Source of the DNA: Marmoricola sp.
Lineage (GTDB): Bacteria > Actinomycetota > Actinomycetes > Propionibacteriales > Nocardioidaceae
Length of the DNA: 64,000 nt
Direction of reading: 5' to 3'
Assembly: GCA_025965195.1 (NCBI GenBank)
Contig: JAOPXK010000030.1
Location: 1-64,000 of the forward strand
The notes beneath the pieces are model-generated. The model had not been told where the DNA came from, searched no databases, and worked only from the letters and a program-made list of their open reading frames with translations. The translations under genes were made by a program, and so were the position numbers. Numbering within the stretch: the first letter of the stretch is position 1; each line of letters begins with the position of its first letter. This document shows positions 9,045-15,910 of this stretch, one piece after another.

Positions 9045-9572
9045 TTGGGGTGGCTACGCCGTACCCTCACCGATCCGGACATCGGCCGGCACCTTCTGCG
9101 CGACGAGGGTGAGGTCATCGTGGACGAGGTACGCCGGCACTGGGTGGTCTACATCCCGTCCGTCCTGATCGCGGCCGTCGGGCTGGCGTTCCTCTGGGTG
9201 TTCCTGTTCTCCAGCGTCCAGCTGGCCTGGTTCCCGTTGTTGCTCGCGGCCGCGCTGATCGGCTACGCCCTGTGGCGGGCGCTCGCCCACAACATGGACC
9301 GGTTCGTGATCACCAACATGCGGGTCTTCCGGGTCAAGGGCCTGCTGGCCCGCTCGCTGGCGACCATGCCGCTGGGCCGGATCGTCGACATGACCGTGGT
9401 CAAGCCACTGCACGGCCGGATCCTCGGGTTCGGCCACTTCACCTTCGAGTCTGCCGCCCAGGACCAGGGCCTGCGCGACATCCGGTACGTCGGCCGGCCC
9501 GATGAGCGCGATCTGGCGATCCAGCGAGTCGTCCAGCGCTCCGGCCTGCGCGGGCCGAGGGTGATCAACTAA
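9045..9572 (+). CDS. Bacterial PH domain membrane protein
   Basis: This 175-residue protein is read from TTG 9045, the only suitable start near the preceding gene. Two adjacent membrane helices (about 34-80, VVYIPSVLIAAVGLAFLWVFLF and WFPLLLAAALIGYALW) are followed by a YdbS/YdbT-like bacterial PH domain (about 85-160, DRFVITNMRVFRVKGLLARSLATMPLGRIVDMTV). Function is not established; such proteins sit in the cytoplasmic membrane. It is three bases upstream of a MarR regulator gene and probably co-transcribed with it. Confidence 0.85.
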   Translation: MGWLRRTLTDPDIGRHLLRDEGEVIVDEVRRHWVVYIPSVLIAAVGLAFLWVFLFSSVQLAWFPLLLAAALIGYALWRALAHNMDRFVITNMRVFRVKGLLARSLATMPLGRIVDMTVVKPLHGRILGFGHFTFESAAQDQGLRDIRYVGRPDERDLAIQRVVQRSGLRGPRVIN

Positions 9573-9575
9573 GCC

Positions 9576-10064
9576 ATGGCCCTGCCCTTCGACCCGATCG
9601 ACGAGGCTGCCCGCCAATGGGGGCAGCGCTGGGACGGCGTACCCCAGATGCACGCGGTGACGACGCTGATGCGCACCCACCAGATCGTGCTCAGACACCT
9701 CGACGAGCTGTTGAAGCCGCATGGGCTGACCTTCGCGCGCTACGAGGCGCTGGTGCTGTTGACGTTCTCCTCGCAGGGCTCGCTGCCACTCGGGAAGATG
9801 GGGGAGCGGCTCCAGGTGCACCCGACCTCGGTCACCTCGATCGTGCAGCGACTCGACGCCGCCGGGCTCGTCGTACGCCGCAAGCACCCCCAGGACGGTC
9901 GAACCGTGCTCGCCGAGATCACCCCGGCGGGCCGAGCCGTGGTCGAAGCGGCCACCAAGGACCTGGTCGGAGCGGACTTCGGGCTGGGCTCCCTGGAGCC
10001 GTCGAAGCTGCGTGAGATCTCCGAGCTGATGCGCCCGATCCGGAAGGCAGCCGGGGACTTCTGA
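9576..10064 (+). CDS. MarR family transcriptional regulator
   Basis: The 162-residue protein has a typical MarR winged helix: MRTHQIVLRHLDELLKPHGLTFARYEALVLL, recognition-helix region GERLQVHPTSVTSIVQRLDAAGLVVR (about 70-95) and wing KHPQDGRTVLAEITPAGR. MarR dimers bind palindromes and respond to small ligands. It ends 37 bases before the acyl-CoA mutase, whose promoter contains a perfect 20-base palindrome, so the mutase gene is a likely target. That link is inference from position. Confidence 0.92.
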   Translation: MALPFDPIDEAARQWGQRWDGVPQMHAVTTLMRTHQIVLRHLDELLKPHGLTFARYEALVLLTFSSQGSLPLGKMGERLQVHPTSVTSIVQRLDAAGLVVRRKHPQDGRTVLAEITPAGRAVVEAATKDLVGADFGLGSLEPSKLREISELMRPIRKAAGDF

Positions 10065-10065
10065 T

Positions 10066-10094
10066 TTGGAATGGATAGTAGGACGTCCTACTAT
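10066..10094 (+). promoter_or_regulatory. Mutase promoter with overlapping 20-bp palindromic operator
   Basis: TTGGAA (10066-10071), a 17-base spacer and TACTAT (10089-10094) form a good promoter. The -10 ends six bases before the ATG at 10101, so the mRNA is probably leaderless. A perfect 20-base palindrome, ATAGTAGGACGTCCTACTAT (10075-10094), covers the spacer and the -10, a position where a bound repressor would block polymerase. Confidence 0.75.
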
Positions 10095-10100
10095 TTACCC

Positions 10101-11810
10101 ATGGACCAGGTTCCGACGAGCTCAGCCACAGATGACCGCGCGCGCTGGCAGGCACGCTACGACAAGTCCCGCGTCCGCGAGGCCGACTTCACCACGCTCT
10201 CGGGCGTCGAGGTCGAGCCGGCCTACGGACCCGACAACGGTGAGTGGCCCGGCGAGTTCCCCTTCACCCGCGGCCTCTACCCGACCGGCTACCGCGGCCG
10301 CACCTGGACCATCCGTCAGTTCGCCGGCTTCGGCAACGCGCAACAGACCAACGAGCGCTACAAGATGATCCTCGGCCGGGGCGGCGGCGGCCTCTCCGTC
10401 GCCTTCGACATGCCAACCCTGATGGGCCGCGACTCCGATGACCCGCGCGCGCTCGGTGAGGTCGGCCACTGTGGCGTGGCGATCGACTCGGCGGCCGACA
10501 TGGAGGTCCTGTTCGACGGGATCGACCTGGGCGACGTGACGACGAGCATGACGATCAGCGGTCCCGCCGTACCCATCTTCTGCATGATGCTCGTCGCCGC
10601 GGAGCGCGCGGGGGTCGACACCAGCAAGCTCAACGGCACCCTCCAGACCGACATCTTCAAGGAGTACATCGCCCAGAAGGAGTGGCTCTTCGGTCCCGAG
10701 CCGCACCTGCGCCTGATCGGCGACCTGATGGAGTACTGCAACGAGGAGATTCCCGACTACAAGCCGCTCTCGGTCTCCGGGTACCACATCCGCGAGGCCG
10801 GCTCGACGGCTGCGCAGGAGCTCGCCTTCACGCTCGCCGACGGTTTCGGGTACGTCGAGCTCGGGCTGTCGCGCGGCATGGACGTGGACGCGTTCGCTCC
10901 GGGCCTGAGCTTCTTCTTCGACAGCCACCTCGACTTCTTCGAGGAGATCGCGAAGTTCCGTGCCGCCCGCCGGATCTGGGCCCGCTGGTTGCGCGACGTG
11001 TACGGCGCCAAGACCGAGAAGGCCCAGTGGCTGCGCTTCCACACGCAGACCGCCGGTGTCTCCCTGACGGCCCAGCAGCCCTACAACAACGTCGTACGCA
11101 CCGGCGTCGAGGCGCTGGCCGCGGTCCTCGGTGGCACCAACTCGCTGCACACCAACGCCCTCGACGAGACCCTGGCGCTGCCGAGTGAGCAGGCCGCGGA
11201 GATCGCGCTGCGCACCCAGCAGGTGATCATGGAGGAGACCGGCGTGGTCAACGTCGCGGACCCGCTCGGCGGCTCGTGGTACGTCGAGGCGCTGACCGAC
11301 AAGATCGAGGCCGAGGCGAACGCGATCTTCGACAAGATCCTCGAGATGGGCGGCTCGCCACTCCGGAGCGACAACTTCGAAGGCCTTGCCAAGGCCGCCA
11401 CAGCGGGCGAGAACCCGATCACCAAGGGGCTGCTGCGCGGCATCGAGGACGGCTGGTTCATGTCCGAGATCGCTGACGCGGCGTTCCAGTACCAGGTCGC
11501 GCTGGAGAAGGGTGAGAAGAAGGTCGTCGGCGTCAACTGCCACCTCGACTCGGTGACCCATGACCTGGAGATCCTCCGGGTCTCCCACGAGGTCGAGGTC
11601 GAGCAGGTCAAGGAGCTCGCCAGGCGCAAGGCTGCCCGCGACGAGGTCGCCGTCACCACCGCGATCGAGGCGATGCTGACCGCCGCCCGCGATGGCACCA
11701 ACATGATCCCGGCGATGCTCGACGCCTGCCGTGTCGAGGCGTCGCTGAGCGACATCTGCGACGCGCTGCGCAAGGAGTGGGGCGAGTACCGCGAGCCGGC
11801 TCGTTTCTAG
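10101..11810 (+). CDS. Acyl-CoA mutase large subunit, isobutyryl-CoA mutase type
   Basis: This is a coenzyme-B12-dependent carbon-skeleton mutase catalytic subunit (TIM-barrel domain only, 569 residues); the separate B12-binding small subunit is not in the window. Phe74 (TIRQFAGFG) and Gln192 (YIAQKEW) occupy the positions that discriminate substrates: methylmalonyl-CoA mutase has Tyr89/Arg207, isobutyryl-CoA mutase Phe80/Gln198, and the 118-residue spacing is identical. Isobutyryl/n-butyryl-CoA isomerisation is therefore favoured, linking valine or fatty-acid catabolism. The start at 10101 is preferred over the ATG at 10071, which lies inside the promoter. Confidence 0.9.
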   Translation: MDQVPTSSATDDRARWQARYDKSRVREADFTTLSGVEVEPAYGPDNGEWPGEFPFTRGLYPTGYRGRTWTIRQFAGFGNAQQTNERYKMILGRGGGGLSVAFDMPTLMGRDSDDPRALGEVGHCGVAIDSAADMEVLFDGIDLGDVTTSMTISGPAVPIFCMMLVAAERAGVDTSKLNGTLQTDIFKEYIAQKEWLFGPEPHLRLIGDLMEYCNEEIPDYKPLSVSGYHIREAGSTAAQELAFTLADGFGYVELGLSRGMDVDAFAPGLSFFFDSHLDFFEEIAKFRAARRIWARWLRDVYGAKTEKAQWLRFHTQTAGVSLTAQQPYNNVVRTGVEALAAVLGGTNSLHTNALDETLALPSEQAAEIALRTQQVIMEETGVVNVADPLGGSWYVEALTDKIEAEANAIFDKILEMGGSPLRSDNFEGLAKAATAGENPITKGLLRGIEDGWFMSEIADAAFQYQVALEKGEKKVVGVNCHLDSVTHDLEILRVSHEVEVEQVKELARRKAARDEVAVTTAIEAMLTAARDGTNMIPAMLDACRVEASLSDICDALRKEWGEYREPARF

Positions 11811-11854
11811 ACCTGAGCATTGATGGCGCCCGGACGTGGGCAACAATGGGCCGC

Positions 11855-12772
11855 ATGACGCAGCAGCCCTTCTCACGTCCCGGCGCCATCGATCTTTCCG
11901 GCCTCCAGCAGCCGGCGGCCGGTGCGGCAGGTGCGGGTCCCGGCACCAGTGGCGCCTATGTCGTCGACGTGGACGAGCAGAACTTCCAGTCGGTGCTCGA
12001 GAGCTCGATGAACGCAGCCGTGCTGCTGTCCTTCTACAGCGCCCGCTCACCGGAGAGCGGCACCCTGACCGACGACCTGCAGACGCTGTCCAACGAGTTC
12101 GAGGGCAAGTTCCTGCTCGGCCGGGTCGACATCGATGCCTCGCCGCAGATCGCGCAGGCGATGCAGATTCCCTCGGTGCCACTGGTCGTGCTCGTCGCCC
12201 AGGGCCGCCCGATGCCGTTGCTGCAGAACGCTGCTCCCCTTACCGAGCTGCGCGCTGCGATCACCCAGGTTCTCCAGCAGCTGACGACCGGCGGCTTCGC
12301 CGGCCGGCATGCGCCGCGCGCCGGCTCGGTGGTCGATGAGGAGACCGGTGAGGAGGTCATCGACCCGCGGTATGTGCCCGCCCAGGACGCGCTCGAGCGA
12401 GGGGACGTCGACGCTGCGGTCGCGGAGTACCAGAAGCTCGTCGAGGCCAACGCCGGAGACACTGAGGCCGTGGCCGGCCTGGCGATGGCCAAGCTCCTTC
12501 AGCGGACCCAGGGCGTCGACCTCAACGAGGCCCGGGCAGCCGCGGCCGCGAGTCCCGACGACGTGGACGCGCAGACGCTGGTTGCCGACCTGGATCTGCT
12601 GGGCGGCCATGTCGAGGACTCGTTCGACCGGTTGATCAACCTGGTCCGGCGTACCTCGGAAGGCGACCGCGACAAGGCCCGGACGCACCTGATCTCGCTC
12701 TTCGGCGCGGTCGGCAACGAGGATCCCCGAGTCCAGCGGGCTCGTCGCGACCTCACCTCCGCACTGTTCTGA
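11855..12772 (+). CDS. Thioredoxin-fold/TPR protein, CnoX (YbbN)-like co-chaperone
   Basis: Of 305 residues, about 30-140 form a thioredoxin fold (VVDVDEQNFQSVLESS, VLLSFYSARSPES, GRVDIDASPQIAQAMQIPSVPLVVLV) and 155-300 form TPR-like helices (AQDALERGDVDAAVAEYQKLVEAN). The WCGPC redox motif is replaced by SARSPES, so disulphide exchange is unlikely and a holdase role, as in other redox-inactive YbbN proteins, is inferred. ATG 11855 is chosen because AACAAT ends seven bases upstream (leaderless spacing); ATG 11846 is the alternative. Confidence 0.85.
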   Translation: MTQQPFSRPGAIDLSGLQQPAAGAAGAGPGTSGAYVVDVDEQNFQSVLESSMNAAVLLSFYSARSPESGTLTDDLQTLSNEFEGKFLLGRVDIDASPQIAQAMQIPSVPLVVLVAQGRPMPLLQNAAPLTELRAAITQVLQQLTTGGFAGRHAPRAGSVVDEETGEEVIDPRYVPAQDALERGDVDAAVAEYQKLVEANAGDTEAVAGLAMAKLLQRTQGVDLNEARAAAAASPDDVDAQTLVADLDLLGGHVEDSFDRLINLVRRTSEGDRDKARTHLISLFGAVGNEDPRVQRARRDLTSALF

Positions 12773-12788
12773 CCGGTGTTGCACGCTC

Positions 12789-12830
12789 GTAACAAAAGTG
12801 ACCTCGGCTGAAACCTGGGCTTCCTAAGGT
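12789..12830 (+). promoter_or_regulatory. Promoter region with GlnR-like half sites
   Basis: TAAGGT at 12825-12830 ends six bases before the ATG at 12837, the leaderless spacing seen elsewhere in the window. Upstream lie GTAAC (12789), GTGAC (12798) and GAAAC (12810), resembling the a- and b-sites of the actinobacterial nitrogen regulator GlnR (gTnAC-n6-GaAAC), although the spacing here is seven. Confidence 0.35.
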
Positions 12831-12836
12831 CTGAGG

Positions 12837-13535
12837 ATGACCAGTCGTCCTCCGTCGCTGGCCAGCCAACGGTCCGTGCTCGCCGGGACCCGCATCCTGG
12901 TGACCGCACAACGGCACGCCGACGACCTCGCCGGAGCGCTGAGCCGTCGTGGTGCGTCGGTCACGTGTGCACCCACCGAGACGGTGCTGCGGGTCGCGGC
13001 GTCGTCGTACGACGCGGTGGTGTTCACCGCGGCGCCCGCAGCCCTTGCCTGGCTGGAAGAACTCGCCGCCGAGGGCGTGACCGAGATCGTCCAGGAGCTG
13101 GTCGCGTCGGGCCGTCTCCTACTTGCCGCGGTCGGGCCGATGACCGCGGGTCCGCTCGTCAAGGCCGGGATGGCGCCGGTCTTCCCGGCCCGGTCGCAGA
13201 TGGGGGCGCTGGTCCGGCTGGTCATCATGACGCTCGGCGACTCCGCCCACAGCATCGCGACGCCTGCCGGCGTACTCCGGGTCCGGGCCTCCGCCGCCAC
13301 GCTCGACGACGCGGTGCTGCCGCTGTCGCCGAACGGGCTGACCGTGTTGCGGCGGCTGGCCCAGACCCCGGGCCAGGTGGTCAGCCGCGATGCCCTGCTG
13401 CGCGCCCTGCCCGGAGAGTCCCACGATCCGCACACCGCAGAGGTTGCCATCGCCCGGCTGCGCGACGCCCTCGGGTCGCGGCAGCTCGTGCGGACGGTCA
13501 TCAAGCGCGGCTACGTGCTCCAGGTGGTCGCATGA
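12837..13535 (+). CDS. Shortened uroporphyrinogen-III-synthase-like protein with winged helix
   Basis: The 232-residue protein starts like HemD (LAGTRILVTAQRHADDLAGALSRRGASV), jumps to second-lobe sequence (YDAVVFTAAPAALAWLEEL, LLAAVGPMTAGPLVKAG) and ends in an OmpR-type winged helix (about 150-230, LSPNGLTVLRRLAQTPGQVVSRDALLRALPG). Related actinobacterial proteins (Rv0260c type) have a full HemD plus winged helix of about 380 residues, so much of the HemD fold is missing and it is probably regulatory, not enzymatic. It overlaps the next gene at ATGA, a pairing also seen as Rv0260c-Rv0259c, which implies siroheme or nitrite assimilation. Confidence 0.75.
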   Translation: MTSRPPSLASQRSVLAGTRILVTAQRHADDLAGALSRRGASVTCAPTETVLRVAASSYDAVVFTAAPAALAWLEELAAEGVTEIVQELVASGRLLLAAVGPMTAGPLVKAGMAPVFPARSQMGALVRLVIMTLGDSAHSIATPAGVLRVRASAATLDDAVLPLSPNGLTVLRRLAQTPGQVVSRDALLRALPGESHDPHTAEVAIARLRDALGSRQLVRTVIKRGYVLQVVA

Positions 13536-14281
13536 ATCTGGTGCTCTGCTCCCACGGCACCGCGTCCCCAGCCGGTCAGGCAGCCGTTGCCTCCCTGGTC
13601 TCAGCGGTGGCCTGCCGGTCGTCCGACGAGGTCGTCCCCGCCTTCGTCGACGTGCACGGTCCGTACGTCGGAGACGTGGTCACGTCCGACTCGGTCGTCG
13701 TACCTCTTCTGCTCGGCGACGGGTACCACGTGAACGTCGACATCGCCGCTGCGGTCGCGGCGTCGCCAGGTGCGATTGGGACACGCGCCCTCGGGCCCGA
13801 CACGCGGATCACCCGCTTGCTGCTCGAGCGGCTGCGCGCCGTGGGTGCGACGAGGAAGGATCTGCTGTTCCTCGCTGCGGCTGGTTCGTCGGAGGAGGCG
13901 GCGGACGCCGCCGTGCGGCGTACCGCACGTGAGCTCTCGATCCGGTGTGGCTCACCCGTGACCGTGGCGTACGGCGCGTCCCGATCGCCTTCCCTTGCTG
14001 ACGAAGTGGTCCGACTGCGAGCGGCGGCTCCGCATCGGCGGATCGTCGCGGTCTCGTACCTGCTCGCCAGCGGGCACTTCCACCAGAAGGTGCTCGACTG
14101 CGGCGCCGACCTCGTCACCGAGCCGTTGCTGACCACGCATCGTCCGGTCGACGAACGACTGGTCGAGCTGGTGCTGTCCCGCGCGTCGGTGGCTGGTGGT
14201 CAGGTTTGGCGAGGCGTGAGGGGTCTTCGAGACGCCACCGTCACGGTGAACTGTTCGGCGTTCGGACCGGTCCAAACGTAG
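13532..14281 (+). CDS. Sirohydrochlorin chelatase (CbiX/SirB-like)
   Basis: This class-II chelatase-fold protein inserts iron or cobalt into sirohydrochlorin. Its 249 residues start MNLVLCSHGT with the His-Gly of the active site; VVPLLLGDGYHVNVDI and VSYLLASGHFHQKV are family features, with metal-binding histidines visible (HGT, GYHV, GHFH). It begins inside the stop of the HemD-like gene, so the two are co-translated. The last 27 residues run antisense through the end of the HNH gene and look unlike a conserved domain, suggesting loss of an earlier stop. Confidence 0.85.
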   Translation: MNLVLCSHGTASPAGQAAVASLVSAVACRSSDEVVPAFVDVHGPYVGDVVTSDSVVVPLLLGDGYHVNVDIAAAVAASPGAIGTRALGPDTRITRLLLERLRAVGATRKDLLFLAAAGSSEEAADAAVRRTARELSIRCGSPVTVAYGASRSPSLADEVVRLRAAAPHRRIVAVSYLLASGHFHQKVLDCGADLVTEPLLTTHRPVDERLVELVLSRASVAGGQVWRGVRGLRDATVTVNCSAFGPVQT

Positions 14282-15492
14282 CGACCATCGTCGAGTCGTT
14301 TGTAGGACCAGTGGCCGTGGGTCTTCGCGCGATGGTGACCTCGACAGAGCGGCGCGAGGTTGTCTGGCCGAGTCTGGCCGGGTGGTCCGCCGTCGGCCAA
14401 CGAGAGGTACTCGGTGAGGTGGTCGAGGTCGCAGCCCCGGGAGTCTCGTCGGCAGCCCGGGAAGACGCAGTGTTCGTCGCGGAGCAGCACCAGCTCACGC
14501 ATCCACTCAGGCGGATCGTGGCGGTCCACGGCGTCTCGACGGGACATGTCGAGGACCGGGCGGATCGTGACGTCGGTGCGGCAGAGCCAGCCGCGGATCA
14601 GCTGCATCGTCGCGGCCCCGACCTTCTCGAAGATGCCGGCGCCGTCGTCGTTGGCGAGATCGTCCCTGCCGAGGTGCAGGTGGAGAACTGTCTTTCCCTC
14701 CCGGGTGCCGCCAGACATCTCGCCAGCAAGGAGGCTGAGCGCCTGCTGGGGATCGGCGAGGACACCAACCGCCTTGGCGCGTCGTACGTCGAGACTGTCG
14801 TTGTCGCCGAGCTTCTTGAGCTGGCAGGCCAGATCGGACAGGGTCTCGTCGAGCTTCGCGGCGTGCAGGGCGTCAAGGCTCAGCTGTACGTCGGTCACGC
14901 CAGGGGTCCTGCCGCGGCGGAACCACGCCCCGCGACGGGCCAGCGACTCTTCCTCGTCGGCCGCCGCACGGTCCGGGTCGAACCGGAGCCGTGCCTCGTC
15001 GACGAGCTTGGCCGCGCGCACCTGGTTGATCCGGGCGGGATCCGCGGAGACGAGCTTGTCGGCGAAGGTCGCGGCGTCTCGGGAGAGGTCCGTCGTGAGC
15101 CGGGCGACCTGCCGGGCGCGCCAGGCCGGGACAGCGCCGCTGTGCACGAGATCCCAGAGTCGGGGGAGTCGGTGCCGGAGCTCGAGCGCGTCGCCCATCA
15201 GCTGCTTGCCGACCGTGTGGCTGACACCGAGCGTGGCCGCCAGCTCCATCGGGGCGAACTCGGCAACATGCGGAGCACCCATTCCGGCAAGCGGGACCAC
15301 GCCTTCGCCATGAAGATCGGCATTGCCCCAGCCGGCGGGAGTCTCACCCTCGGGCACCGGGTGCAGCTCAGCCCAGCGAGCGGCGAGGGCGAGCTGACTG
15401 GCCGCGGCGGCTGCTTCGGCGACGCGAGCCGCGCGGACATGCTCGAGGACCTCACCACGGGTGAGATCGGCGACTCCGAATGACTCGAACAT
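14200..15492 (-). CDS. DUF222 / HNH endonuclease domain protein (13E12 repeat family)
   Basis: This 430-residue member of the actinobacterial 13E12/REP13E12 family has an N-terminal DUF222 region (about 15-330) and a C-terminal HNH nuclease motif (about 345-400: CVFPGC, CDLDHL, RPDNLAPLCRGHHRAKTHG). Members occur in many near-identical copies in actinobacterial genomes; their biological role is unproven. The start MFESFGV at 15492 fits the family; an in-frame ATG exists at 15552. The sequence before it is AT-rich and contains TTGACA, unlike its neighbours. Its 3' end overlaps the chelatase by 82 bases. Confidence 0.88.
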   Translation of the reverse strand: MFESFGVADLTRGEVLEHVRAARVAEAAAAASQLALAARWAELHPVPEGETPAGWGNADLHGEGVVPLAGMGAPHVAEFAPMELAATLGVSHTVGKQLMGDALELRHRLPRLWDLVHSGAVPAWRARQVARLTTDLSRDAATFADKLVSADPARINQVRAAKLVDEARLRFDPDRAAADEEESLARRGAWFRRGRTPGVTDVQLSLDALHAAKLDETLSDLACQLKKLGDNDSLDVRRAKAVGVLADPQQALSLLAGEMSGGTREGKTVLHLHLGRDDLANDDGAGIFEKVGAATMQLIRGWLCRTDVTIRPVLDMSRRDAVDRHDPPEWMRELVLLRDEHCVFPGCRRDSRGCDLDHLTEYLSLADGGPPGQTRPDNLAPLCRGHHRAKTHGHWSYKRLDDGRYVWTGPNAEQFTVTVASRRPLTPRQT

Positions 15493-15602
15493 ACAAACTA
15501 ATATACAGGAATTGTCAAGCAGATCGAGGGGTCGGAACGAATCTGTGGACAAGTTTTTTGCGAATCGTTACCGGCAGCGGACCGACTGGTTGATGACACC
15601 GG

Positions 15603-15869
15603 TCAACCTGGGGAAGTCACTGGATAGAACATGTCGCAGTAGACATTCGCAGTCACGGACACTCCTGCACTGGCCGCGATCTTCTTCGCTATCGGCCCGT
15701 TCGCGACGACAGTTCCCTTGGTGGGGTGGGCATAGCCCGGTGCTGGGTCGCCGACAGTCTCGAGCGTCCCAACGACGGTGCCGGATGTGGTCGATGGGCA
15801 ACCACTCATGAGGGCTGTGGCGGCGAGCGCTGCGACGGCTCCGAGCGCGAACTTCCCCCAAGGACTTAT
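15603..15869 (-). CDS. Possible small lipoprotein with no standard start codon
   Basis: An 88-codon frame shows a lipoprotein-like N-terminus (KFALGAVAALAATALMSGC with the lipobox cysteine at residue 24) followed by a soluble stretch (GTVVGTLETVGDPAPGYAHP ... VSVTANVYCDMFYPVTSPG). No ATG, GTG or TTG is available at the right place: the codon at the expected position is ATA (15867-15869), just after AGAGG. Either a rare ATA start is used, the gene is inactivated by a start-codon change, or the base is an error. It follows the DUF4032 gene by 41 bases on the same strand. Confidence 0.45.
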   Translation of the reverse strand: MSPWGKFALGAVAALAATALMSGCPSTTSGTVVGTLETVGDPAPGYAHPTKGTVVANGPIAKKIAASAGVSVTANVYCDMFYPVTSPG

Positions 15870-15910
15870 GGTCCTCTGACGAGTCTCGTCCGCTGCGGTT
15901 CCCTGGCTGC

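Noticed and set aside
10071-10100. Upstream in-frame ATG for the acyl-CoA mutase
   Set aside because: It lies at the end of the -35 element and would make the palindromic operator coding; homology and leaderless spacing favour 10101.
15493-15520. Consensus sigma-70 promoter at TTGACA before the HNH gene
   Set aside because: The hexamer is present, but no TANNNT lies at 16-18 bases that would leave room for the start codon, so only an AT-rich patch can be stated.
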